Source: Paramecium tetraurelia (Eukaryota > Ciliophora > Oligohymenophorea > Peniculida > Parameciidae). From it: a DNA stretch of 64,000 nucleotides. The stretch covers positions 1-64,000 of the forward strand of contig NW_001799635.1 in assembly GCF_000165425.1 (NCBI RefSeq), written 5' to 3'. Below are positions 1 through 13,163 of this stretch, one piece after another (position 1 is the stretch's first letter; each line of letters starts with the position of its first letter). The notes under the pieces are model-generated. The model did no database searches, was not told where the DNA came from, and was given only the letters and a program-made list of their open reading frames with translations. Position numbers and translations under genes: made by a program.

Positions 1-64
1 CCCCAACCCAAACCCAAACCCAACCCCAACCCTAAACCCCAACCCCAACCCCAACCCCAACCCC
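1..64. repeat. Macronuclear telomere
   Basis: The first 64 bases are uninterrupted C-rich telomere units, a mixture of CCCCAA and CCCAAA. This mixed G4T2/G3T3 pattern is the one known for Paramecium, where one telomerase makes both units. One unit near position 31 reads CCCTAAA, a variant that may be telomerase error or sequencing error. The repeat sits at the scaffold end in the expected orientation (C-rich strand 5'), so this is a true chromosome end. Confidence 0.97.
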
Positions 65-2136
65 TCAAATTTGTTTTTATATTCTATTGCTTCGACATTC
101 CATAAGCCTATAAATTTATCTTAACCACTTGATGCTAATGTATTATCCTCAGGAGAGAAACAGATTTAACAAACCATACTATTATGACTATTGAATTTGG
201 CTAATTATTATCCTGTTTTAACATCCCATAAACGAATAGACTTATCAGAACTACCAGAAGCTAATTAAGTACTATTAGGAGAGAAACAGACTGAATTAAC
301 CCCATTGCTATGACCATCTAATTTGGCTTTTAATGACCTAGTCTCTACATCCCATAAACAAATAGAGCTATCATAACTACCAGATGCTATTTTTGATCCA
401 TCATGAGAGAAACAGACTGAATTAACTTTACTAGAATGACCATCGAATTTAGCTATTTATACTTTTTTTCTAATATCCCATAAACGGACTGAGTTATCGT
501 TACCATTAGATTCTCCACTGCCTGATGCTAAATTAGTACCATTAGGAGAGAAACACACTGAATTCACACCATTAGTATGACCATCTAATCTGGCTGCTTA
601 TAATCCTGTCTTTAAATCCCATAAACGAATTGATTTATCAATACTACCTGATGCTAATGTAGCACCATCAGAAGAGAAACAGACAGATTGAACTGAATTT
701 GAATGGCCATCTAATTTGGCTGTTTATAATCCTCTCTTTACATCCCATAAACGAATAGACTTATCAATGCTACCCGATGCTAATTTAGTACCATTAGGAG
801 AAAAACAGACTGAGTTCACACCACAAGTATGACCATCTAATTTCACTTTTTATTATCCTGACTTAACATTCCATAAACGGATAGAATTATCATCACTACC
901 AGATGATAAAGTCATACAATCTGGAGAGAAACAAATTGATCTAACAGAATTTGAATGACCATTTAATTTATTTAACTCATGTATTTTGATGTTTTTCCAT
1001 TTACAATTGATCAATTATGCTCCATTTAAATTCATCCCATTAACATTGACATTATCAAAATTAGATCCATCGAAATTGCATCTTGCAAAATTTCCTCCAA
1101 TCAAAGAAGTATCTCTAATTCTGATATTCTTAAAGCATTGTTCTTTCAAATCTGCCTTCATTTCGACTAATAAATTGAGTGAATTGGATCCACATTAGAT
1201 ATATTTCTCATCTATGGCAGTAAGTTGAATTAAGAATTTCAAAAATTCAATTATCTCTTTATCATCTTATGATATTTGTTTAATCAAGTCATTTCTTATT
1301 TATTCGTAAACTTCTGTAGAATAATTCTTCTTATAAAAGTCAGTTTCGCTAATATTTTATATAATTTTAGATATAATTTTCTACTAACTTTTATCTATAT
1401 TTTATTCAGAAATAAATTCTAAAAAATTTGTAATTTTGTTATTTTTAATCAATATGATTATCTTATTAAGGAAAGATCTATCAATATTCTTTGTATAAGT
1501 CAATACTTAATACAAATCTGCATTTCTGTTCACTATTTCTGTAATAGATTGAATTTTTCCTTAATAATTATTTGTCATTTATATTAATGACAGAATCCGT
1601 TTCATTTCTATATTGAACTTTTCACAAAAAGAGCTAATTTCCTTATAACAACACTTATTTTTTTCATGCAAATTCTTCAAATATAACTTTTTAGAATCGT
1701 TCTATTTATATAAGGTTTTTCCTAAAAAAATTTAGAACAATTTTTCTAACTCGGTGTTTGACAATTCTAATGGATTTACATTTTTGTTAGCGATATTTAA
1801 AAATGATATATCTTCCAACCCTGTCATCATATCATCTATCTGTTTATAGGATACCTCTATCTCATCACAAATTTATTTTAATAGAATTTGACTTGAAGAA
1901 AGCAGAGACTTGAAATTCATTCTTTGGGTTGATAAGTTAGATAATTCATTATCCTCAGATTCTTTAAATCTCTACCTAATCAATTCTTGAAATTTTTTTG
2001 CCGTGACTGTGTTTTTTTTAATATCTACTCCATGTTCATAGATGCAATCAACACACAATTTCCTTTAACGTTCACAATTGTGAGGATCAATGCATATTAT
2101 AGATACTTCAGTACCTATATGAAAAGCGCACTACAT
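65..2136 (-). CDS. WD40 and pentapeptide-repeat protein, 3' end cut by the telomere
   Basis: Read on the minus strand from the ATG at 2136, the frame stays open for 690 codons up to the telomere and continues through the telomere with no TGA, so no stop exists on this molecule. The N-terminus has a small Cys/His-rich patch (CAFH, CIDPHNC, CVDC; residues 3-30). An alpha-helical region follows, then a short pentapeptide stretch with alternating N-F and L-N pairs at about residues 345-380, then about eight WD40 repeats. Each repeat carries the pattern [17 protein letters not shown]...[15 protein letters not shown]40 propellers are protein-binding platforms; the partner here is unknown. This architecture is a large multigene family in Paramecium (established knowledge). 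It uses TAA/TAG for Gln throughout. No intron was needed. Confidence 0.85.
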
Positions 2137-5100
2137 CAACTTAAAATTAATATTTAATTTAAGCTGCTTTGTATAAGTTATAAACTGAAAAAGCATCTTT
2201 TAAATTTTGTTGGGAAGAAAAGTAAACTTTGAGTTGATGTAAATTGTAACACTAAGTACTCCCATAAACTTGTGCATAGATTGATTTTTTAGTAATATAG
2301 AATAAAATATACAATATTTTTAGCAATATCATGACACTAACAAGATTAATCAATATCATAATAACGCTTCAATTTATGATTGAGCTTTTGATAATTCATT
2401 TTGTTTTTCCAAATATTATGATTTTCCTCTGAATATATAATATATTCTCCATTACATAATAAATGTATTTGTTAGTTATCTATCAATTCCCGTAACGAAA
2501 TACTTAGACTAGTATCAAAGAAAATAATTAGTCTAATTTAAGACAGGAATGGTCATTGCTGTCTCAGAAAGCAACTTTCTTAACTGGTGATCGTACTATA
2601 GTCGGCCACATGGAATGATTAGGTGTGAGTCAAAAGAGCTAAAAATGGCAGATTTCAAAGATAGATTTGAAGGGGTGTCATTTGAGATTTTTCTAAAAAG
2701 TGTATTTATATTATTGCTATCCAATTTCTAATTGAATGATCAGAAAAGTTAATCACTTTAATTTTTTAAAAACGTAGTTTGAACGTTCATACATACATAG
2801 ATCTTTAATAATACTTTATTATATCAACCTTGAAAGATATATATAACCATATATTTTTCTAAAATATCCTTTCTTCTTGAATCAAATCTTAACCCTAAGA
2901 TGAGTTAAATGATGATTTCTTGGGAAAACTCTCACTCAAAACTCTCTCCTTAATGATTTCTTTTGATCATTCTGGAATAGTTGATTTATTTATAAACCAT
3001 TTGCCTAAATTAAAACTCTTATAATTGGTAATACCTCGAGAATCTATATCTTAGTTAAACTCTCAAGATATTTATCTAACAAGTGATAATTAAGTTTATT
3101 TCTAAATAGACATTCTTTTGGTTATTTGCAAGCGAAATTCAAGCTTCTTTTTATGGCGATTCATATCCCCAGGTATTTAAATTTACTCCTATGTCTATCA
3201 GTTATAATCCAGAATTTTATGATTGTAACTAGTGAAGATTTCCGAAGAAGAATATCCTTCAAATCAATCAAATTACAATATAAGGAGATGTACTAAAAAT
3301 TAAAATTTAACTTTTAGTTTTGCCATAAATTAATCAGCAAAATTTTTTTTTCTTTAAGGCTGTTTTATATATTAAAATTCTCTTTAACTTTAATACAATT
3401 GAAAATAAAGATTTAAAGTCTTACACTTATAGCATAACATAGTGAATGTTATGAATATTTCCCTAAATGAATAACTTGATTGACTTATTATTGAAAAATT
3501 ATTATTTGATATGCATGTATGATACATTAATGATAATCCTCGCTCAACTTGGGATTATCAGATTATTTTAATCCCAAAACCATTTTAATTTTAATAAGAA
3601 GTTGGAAGCTAATAACATTTTTATAGAAAGTTTAAATCTCACAGGATTCTATGATATGAACTTATTGGTCAAAGCTTGAAGGAATATGAAAGGAATAATT
3701 ATAACAATAGGGGACATATTTAACCTTTTTAGCAGAATGAGATTGTAAACTGTGAAAGATGTAGCAAAGAAAGTGACCCTCTCTCTTTAAATAATAATAT
3801 TCTTATTTTTATTAAGCAGCAAAATCAAAGGTAAAGTAAAACTATTTTTTTTTGCAATTTTTCAGCCCATCAATAATCTTTACCTGATTTTCAGAAGAAG
3901 AATTAAAAAACATCATGATAATTTAAATTTATTGGCATTTATATTTTTTAATTCATCTTTAAGGTAACGTTTCAATAGGAGTATTCAAACATTACAAAGT
4001 AATAGTAGATTATACAAAATGGTATTTAACATTCAGCGATACATTTTTGTTTGTCTTAATCACAAAAAAACATTATTATAATATTCAGCAATCTCTTAGA
4101 TTATTTAAAACCAAGAAGTGATTTATCATATTTATTTATAGTTTAGAATAAACTTCTATTTTTACAAAAGAAATAACATTATACAGGGTTCATTCAATCT
4201 TAAGAAAAGTAGTTCATTATCATTAGTTTGATTAAACATATTTAAGAAACTGATTGGTTTCTTTAATCTCTTTTTACTATAAAATAATCATTGATGATTT
4301 AGATGATATATAAAATTCAATTTATTTGTGAATATAACAATTCATCATTCAATGTTGGTCTATTAAAGAAATAGAGTTTCTTATTATTTATTTTTACCAC
4401 AAATCAACTTCACATTATTTTTGGCTTAATTTTGACATACTAGTCTTTTTAGAATGTTTACAAAATATATAAACAACTTTACCAATTTTAATCAAATCCC
4501 CATATATACCCTAAACAACATTTTTTTTAAAATTATTCCCGCTATTATGGTTAAGGGAATTTTATTATAATTACAAATCAAATTACTTAGTAGAAAGAAA
4601 TTGCTGGCTATTTGATAATTTTTAATTTATCACTATCATGATTAATACGACGTACAGTTAACAATTATACTCTAATATTATTAATAATTTTGGATTTCAA
4701 AAATAAGAAATAATTTAAAAAATTGATGAATACTTCAATTATAATTTTAAATCGATTGACTTTTTCTTTTTCAAGAGTAATAGAATATTATAGGATTAAA
4801 TGAGTCTTACCCTTAAAATATTCTTTTTCATTCATTACCAAATTACTAGTTTCAAAAAGAAAAGGCTCTGTAATATTCAACACGTTAAAATTAATTTAGT
4901 GTATTAATACAATGCCCTTAGTTTTTTATTAATTGCCAATAGATTATTCAAAAAACCAGAGTACACCATACCAGAATTTTGATATTTCTTAATCATCATA
5001 AAGTTTCATTATTAAAATAGAATATATCTGTTACAATGATGTATTAATAAATTACAATAAAAATGACTTTGAGAATAGTGAATTAATCTCTATATCTTTT

Positions 5101-5328
5101 AGTGATCTACAAACAAAAATATTCATATTTTCGTATTATTTTCAGTTTGAATTAAAGGCTTTTTGAAAATTTAATAGATAATATTGATCTCTTTCATATT
5201 ATGTTCAATTCTGAAACCAAACTGAATTATTGTTGAACAAACTTGCCCAGTTAAACTCATTTTATTGATTATTATAATAATAGTAATATATTAATCATAT
5301 AATGAACTAATAGGAGTAAGCAAAGAAA
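2137..5328. other. Gene-poor AT-rich subtelomeric zone
   Basis: I find no gene with a start and sustained frame under the ciliate code across about 3.2 kb, which is exceptional next to the dense packing elsewhere. It contains short coding-like traces (see 3661-3830) and a perfect 9-bp hairpin at 3531-3560. Most of it is AT-rich sequence with stops in all frames. Confidence 0.6.
3661..3830 (+). pseudogene. Possible remnant of a ubiquitin-specific protease gene
   Basis: A short plus-strand reading contains CERCSKES followed by PLSLNNNILIFI. This resembles the zinc-binding Cys-x2-Cys and the following strand of USP-family deubiquitinases. The frame cannot be followed to a start or to the catalytic Cys and His boxes, so if real it is a strongly decayed fragment. 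Coding-like patches further left (around 3120-3240) may belong to the same relic. Chance similarity is a serious alternative. Confidence 0.25.
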
Positions 5329-5640
5329 TATGGCTTATGGCAAAATGTTAAGTCGGGAACTTATTTAGGCGGAATGGTAACAGGTAAAGGCAGTGTTTTA
5401 ACTAAGTCTAGATTGGCAATTTATGGTTTCTCTTCGATTGGAACAGTTGCTGGAAGTTTGCTGTATCCACTTATGGAAGGGTAGCAGCAGGATGTGCATT
5501 TGCTATAGCTTAGGGAGTAGGGGAATAGGAGTTATTGCTTTACTAGCTTTTGAAGGAGGATATGTTGCTTAAAAACATCTAGATATAAATGAACATTTAT
5601 TTGTAAGTTTGAACAATTTTTTATAAGATTATATGTTATG
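5329..5640 (+). pseudogene. Decayed gene, glycine-rich membrane-protein-like fragment
   Basis: The plus-strand reading begins GTYLGGMVTGKGSVL and continues as a Gly/Ala-rich hydrophobic stretch (IYGFSSIGTVAGSLLYPL). It then needs at least two frame changes to go on as VAAGCAFAIA and GIGVIALLAFEGGYV. No GT...AG intron explains the changes. The composition suggests one or two membrane helices. I do not recognise the family. It is most likely an inactivated paralogue in the subtelomeric zone. Confidence 0.4.
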
Positions 5641-6239
5641 TTAGGTATAAATTGCTAAACTTTATATTATTTGCGTTTGACAATAATTCGTTGTATATTT
5701 AATATTTAAGTTATAAATGAATCTTAATTAATGAACAGCTGCAAAGATAATTTATTATTCAGGAAATTATGTCTTTGCATAAAAAATTCTATTTAAGAGA
5801 AATTACTTAAACATTGAAATTATATTTCCATATTTAATGAAATAGAATAGAATAATTAAGAAAGTTGAAGTACTATTGCAAATGCAATTTAATATTTATT
5901 AGAAGTCAAATAGATGGTTGTTTTTAATTAATGAATAACATTCTTAAGGAAAAACTTAGGAATTTCATAAGAATAAGAGTGAGTATCATCCTTTTGCTAA
6001 TTCAAATAAAGTTAAAAGGTTAGAATCACTCAATATTAGATGGAATTTTGTCTCTTATGTATTTAATAATATTTAAGATTAATTAAGTAAACATAGACTA
6101 TCAAAAGATAGAGTAACTGAAGGCAAGATTTCTATCAGTAATCTAGGTTAAAAATCAAAATATTGTAATATGATTTGTTTAACACATAATGTTACACTAT
6201 CAGCAACAGGAAAATGATTTCCCATTATAATCCTTCAAG
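5641..6239. other. No gene seen
   Basis: AT-rich sequence with frequent TGA in all six frames. I see no conserved motif or RNA structure. Confidence 0.5.
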
Positions 6240-6880
6240 ATTTAAAATGAAGATAAAATTCATTCATTTAAACTAGCTTTAACTCCTAACAGCTAAGAAG
6301 AGCAATAGAAGAATTTTTTCTCAACTCTTTTTTAACTAAAGCTATTTCTCTAATTTTATGTCATTTTCTTTATCCTTTGGAATGCGAAAAAATCTTCTAA
6401 CACTTCTTTTTTTGCCTTAAGTTATATCAAGAGATTTGATTTTCCTAGTTTATATAATTAATCTACTCCATCTACTCCGAAGTGAATTGTTTCATCTCAA
6501 ATTTTTAAGGGCTATATTTCTTAAATATATCTGAATCAGGGTTGATTGATTTTAAAACATTAACTGCCCACTATTTATCAGGTTAATGTTTTTCATCTAT
6601 GCCCAACTTTGATTTTAGTTCAATTTGACTTACATCAATTCAAATATCACATCTTATTTTTTCACTCTTCTCAAAAGTACACCAATTCTGACATCTTCTG
6701 TTTCTGGTACATAACATTCATCGAATAGCACCTTCAATAAATAGTTGATGTTATGATCGATGAAGTAATTTTAGGCAAATATTTACTTTAAATTAGAGAC
6801 CAATATAAGCTGACTCAATGGAGGGAATCAGCTGATTAGCATCAACCCTAGTATTAAGAGTGGAACTTACTCAGCAATTT
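6240..6880 (-). pseudogene. Decayed gene of unknown family
   Basis: Minus-strand patches read as protein-like sequence. One is near 6790-6860 (NQLIPSIESAYIGLQFK) and another near 6510-6680 (DKQWAVNVLKSINPD, then SDIFKKYSP). They lie in different frames and are separated by TGA codons that no short intron removes. There is no credible start. I do not recognise the family. Several shifts and stops suggest an old inactivation. Confidence 0.35.
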
Positions 6881-7337
6881 ATTTATTCATAATGTTCAAA
6901 TGCAAATAGTATGATTTTTCATAAATAGATGTATTTAGTAAAATTTCAAAAGCAATCCTTGTTTAAAATATGACTTGCATTTTTTTATGTTTTTATTAAT
7001 TGAATAACTCTCCAAGATATGGGTTTATAACATTAATGTTCTATCAGAAAAATTTTATATTTTAACTATTTTGATTTGTGAGACAATAAAGCCCTTACTT
7101 CATTTAATTTCAATATGATATTTATTAAGGTTTTAATACTGTTGTCAACTTTTAATAGAGATTCTGAAATTTTTCTAGTTTTTTCTTAATTTTTATTTTC
7201 TAGGTCTTTTTCCAACAATTATAATTTAAAATTTAATTTAGATTTTTGAAGTTTTCATTAGATCAGTTAATATAAGTTTCTAAGGTGGAATTATTTTAAA
7301 TTAAATGACTTATTAAAAACATACATATTAATAATTC
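6881..7337. other. No gene seen
   Basis: About 450 AT-rich bases downstream of the dioxygenase gene. Nothing beyond possible 3' untranslated sequence is visible. Confidence 0.5.
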
Positions 7338-8838
7338 ATGGTTTTATAATCTCATCATACCCAACTTTACAATATTATACATTTTTAAATCCATTAGCTA
7401 TCAATAAAGTACATGCAATTTTTGCTCTTTATCCTGTTCCACAATAAATATTAATTTACTAATTTTTATTTAGTCTTTCCATATTACTCAATAGTTCGTT
7501 AAGAGGAAAAAATTTAGCAGTGTCTAATTTACCCTTTCTCCACTCTTCAAAAGATCTAACATCAATAATCTATTCTGAACCCTATTGCGAGATATTCAAT
7601 AAAGCCTGTTTTTCTAATTCAGTTGGTTTGGTTATTATTTCTCCAGCCTATTACCATTCTTCAAAATACATGTATCCTAATATATTATCATAACCTATTC
7701 TTGATAATCTCATAATAGTTTGTTCCTCTGTACCTTTTTCACATACTATAATAACTTCTTTATTATGAGGCAATAAAGTTCCAACCCAATGAGCAAAAGG
7801 AATTTGTAATGGAACATTGATAGATCCTGGAATAAATCCTTCAGCAATTGAATTTCTAGAATCAATAATTTAAGCTGTCTTTGTTAATTTTGCATCTTGT
7901 GGTGATAATTTTTTATTTGACTTCTTTAGAATCTCATTTAAATCTGAAGTAAAAGTATTCTTATTCAACCCAGCGTTATAAAAGAAATATTGAGGAGGTT
8001 TAGGTAAATCCCTCACTACTTCCGTAACAAATGTCTCGTAATCCATAGGCTAAAGCGCATAATTATTCTTCTTTTAATTCCCCATAGTGCAATAATAACC
8101 TGATGAAATATTCTTTCCACAGGCTGAACCTTAACCATGCCCAGGATACACAAATACATCATCTGGCAATGGCATTAGTTTCTCTCTTAAAGATTTGAAT
8201 AACATAATCGCCAAATCATATTGACTCAAATCAGTCTTTACTGCCAAATCAGGTCTGCCTACCTCTCCCAAGAATAAAGTATCTCCAGTGAATAAACTAT
8301 ATTTTTGTCAAATATTGATACCTATGTTTTTTACCAGTTCTATCATGCAACAAAAAGCATGTGGACTCTTATGTATGACCTGGTGTATGAAGGGCCTGAA
8401 TCTTTATTTATCCAAAATGTAGCATTTCTCCATCTTTCATTGTTTTATTGATGAAAGGAGCTTCTGCATTAGGTCCCATTATCACTTAAGCTCCTGTTTA
8501 ATTTTTTAGACTCACATGACCAGCTACAAAATCAGCATGGAAGTGAGTTAATAGAACATATTTAATTGTTGCTCCTCTCTCTTTTGCAAGGTCTCTATTA
8601 AAATAATATATTAAAATTACATATAGGGTTGAATATCTCTTAAGGGATCTATGATGATGGCCTCCTTATTTGATTCTATATAATAAGCGTACTCTGCTAA
8701 ACACCCTGTAAAGAGCTATTGAGTATAGAGTCCTTCTCCAATTGTTTCACTTGACTTTAATTAAACAGACTTGGAGTATTAGAAGTATTATTAGGAAACT
8801 AACCTCATTCCTCTGCAAACCTGAACAATTTTTATCAT
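7338..8838 (-). CDS. Persulfide dioxygenase-rhodanese fusion (CstB-like)
   Basis: A 483-residue protein with two spliced introns (8595-8620, 26 nt; 8297-8321, 25 nt). Residues 30-260 are a metallo-beta-lactamase fold of the ETHE1 type. [11 protein letters not shown] is the iron-binding HxHxD motif, HTPGHTQES carries the next metal His, and FTGDTLFLG the bridging Asp. Two rhodanese domains follow: the first has [11 protein letters not shown], the second NIYCGTGQRAK with a catalytic Cys in the CxxxxR loop. The family oxidises glutathione persulfide to sulfite and the rhodanese moves sulfane sulfur, detoxifying sulfide, usually in mitochondria. The two-rhodanese layout resembles bacterial CstB rather than animal ETHE1, which lacks rhodanese domains. 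The ATG at 8838 is the first in frame; the short N-terminus could be a targeting sequence. Confidence 0.9.
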
Positions 8839-9197
8839 TGTTTTATTATTCAGATTGACTATTATGAAATCCACATTTAAACCCAATTAAATAAGATATT
8901 AATCCTTTAATATATATTTAATTCTAAAATTGTCATTTTTAAATAAAATTTGATAAAAATAAAAACCATTCGTAAATAGATAACTTTGTATTATTTCATA
9001 AATTATTATATAAATATTTTTACGATGACGCATCAAGTTTTTGAGCTTATTTCCCCAAATTAATTGTACTTTAATTCCTAGAACATTATCAAATCGCATA
9101 CAGACCCACTAAAGCAATAAATATAACACACATAATAAAAATTATGTGTTCATAGCAATAATTTGATATATTTAATTTTATAAAATTAACAGCAAAC
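8839..9197. promoter_or_regulatory. Divergent intergenic region
   Basis: These 359 AT-rich bases separate the start codons of the dioxygenase (minus) and the coiled-coil gene (plus), so they must hold both promoters. I see no specific motif. Confidence 0.5.
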
Positions 9198-10581
9198 ATG
9201 AATAGAACACCAAGTTTTCGATAAGCAGCTAATAAAGAAAATTTATTTATTTAAATTGCTAACAAAAAATCACAAAGCATAGGCTCAAAAGTAATAAAAA
9301 GCGAAACCTCTAAATATGCTGATGAACATTATGAAGACTTAATTAAAAAAATTTATTAACTAGATTAAGAAAATAATAAACTTAGAGAATTGCTGAAAAA
9401 ATCTAATTATTTACAATTTAAATTTGTGGATTTGTCTAAAAGCGACATTTATCTCCATTCCTTTACTGATATTAAAAATAGGAGTTTAGATGTATTATTA
9501 TATTAATAATTAGTTAAGCCTAGACGAATTAAAAGGGATTAATCAAGGAAGAAGCAATGAGATGCTATCATAGAAAAAATCCTCTACTCCAAGGTAAAGC
9601 TTAACAGCAAAATAAATTTAAATATAAAAGCAAAGAAATAATTTAATTAACTCCTACACTTAAGATTTAATTTAAGATTAAACTACATTTGATTACTTAA
9701 TTCCTGATGAAGTTTAGGAATAAGAGAATTGCTTTTAAGAATTTTATAAAGCTTTACTTATAAATGTAGTCAATAAAGACATGAGAATATTTAAACACAT
9801 TGATTAAGTAGTAGAGCAGGAGTTGAAATAAAATTTTTAAGCAAATTGTCAAAATTATGATAAGCAAAAGACTCTTTTAAGCAATTTACTTTAATTATTG
9901 AGTAATATGTAAAATTATTGTTGTGGAGAGCATCCAGATAATTAATTTATAATGAGAGCTTATAAATAGATGCAAGAAATAATAGGATCTATGTTCAGAA
10001 TGTTTGAAAAAATGAAGCTTCATATTTTACCTTTAAATCATATTTAATTAAATTTTCAAGAGAGAATCAGTGAAATTGATAAGCTTTAAGAATAAACTGA
10101 ATATGCTTAATAATAATTAAGAAAAGCATCAATTATAATTGAGCATCTCAGCAAAGAGAATTAATAATTAACAATACAAAATAAGGAGTATTAAGACTTT
10201 TTCACCTAAATCAGTTATAAATTATAGATAAATGAAGATACATCTTAGTTAAAACAGAGTTTGGATTCTTTAATGAATAAATGTATAGATGGAATTATAA
10301 AGCTTCAAAATTTTGAATTTCAGAAATGTCGAAAAATAGAAAAAATTAGTCCAGTTCAAAATGATTAAACTGATCTATAATAAAAACTGAAAATAATTTA
10401 AGATAAATATGAGAAATTGAAATAAAAGAACAACAAGAATAAAGAAAAATTTAAGTTTTGTTTAAATAAAATATATGATTGCTTTGAATAAAATGTTAAG
10501 CAAGATTACTTTTAACAATTAACAATTGAAGAATAAGTGCAATTTTTGTGCTAAACTATATGCCAAATAAAAACTTAATGA
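9198..10581 (+). CDS. Coiled-coil protein of unknown function
   Basis: 453 residues with one 22-nt intron (9492-9513). The N-terminal 40 residues are basic and Ser-rich. Heptad-like charged helices occupy about residues 45-75 and 260-420 (for example EHYEDLIKKIYQLDQENNKL). A middle segment contains NYCCGEHPDN. No enzymatic motif is visible. Glutamine codons are largely TAA/TAG. The product is likely cytoskeletal or a scaffold by composition only, which is inference. It converges on the HSP70 gene with 69 bp between stops. Confidence 0.8.
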
Positions 10582-10650
10582 TAATAAGATATTACAATTT
10601 AATATTATTAAGAAATATATATATGATTAAATTAATCAATTATGATTTGT

Positions 10651-12591
<1,941 letters not shown>

Positions 12592-12696
12592 TATTTTATA
12601 AGACTGTATTTTGTTTGGTAAATTAAATGACTACTCTCGTTCTTCAACAAGTTTTAAATCAAAAGATAGAAGAATCTAGAAATTTATAATTCTCTA

Positions 12697-12709
12697 GAAA
12701 TTTCTGGAA
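12697..12709. promoter_or_regulatory. Heat-shock element upstream of HSP70
   Basis: The sequence GAAATTTCTGGAA is a perfect trimer of alternating inverted GAA units with two-base spacing (GAAnnTTCnnGAA), the binding site of heat-shock factor. Further unphased GAA/TTC units flank it at 12672, 12679, 12690 and 12718. It lies 106 bp upstream of the HSP70 start and supports heat induction. Confidence 0.75.
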
Positions 12710-13163
12710 AAATAATATTCTGGTGATTTCTTTGTTCAATTATAATTAACTTGTTAAATAAAACTAATAAATATAATCTATTCTATTTATTAACTTAGAG
12801 TAAAATCATATTTAGTTGGTTTAGATGATAGGAGAATATTATTTTTAGATCATTCATTGACAGATTGACAGGATTTATATTACATGTTAAATTATAAATG
12901 TCTTTACTTTTCTCATTATTTCCTGTTTATTCCTAAATTCTCCTTTTAAGATTGAATGGAGTCTAGACAATCTTGCAATTATGATAACAAACTTAAAAAA
13001 TGAGATGTCATTTTTTATCATCAAGATTTACAAGTAAAATTAAACTACTATAGAAGAAGACTGTAAATCAATTCAGCTTTGTTTATTTTTGAACAAGCTA
13101 TTTGAGAAAATATATAATATCTGAAAAAGTTTATATAATATTTATATAAAATAGATAGTTACT
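12710..13163. other. Rest of the divergent promoter region, no gene
   Basis: AT-rich sequence between HSP70 (minus) and the kinase-like gene (plus). No frame persists and no further motif is recognised. Confidence 0.5.

Noticed and set aside
986-1198. Plus-strand open frame starting MMFFHLQL
   Set aside because: It is the antisense of the pentapeptide region of the minus-strand WD40 gene and has no support of its own.
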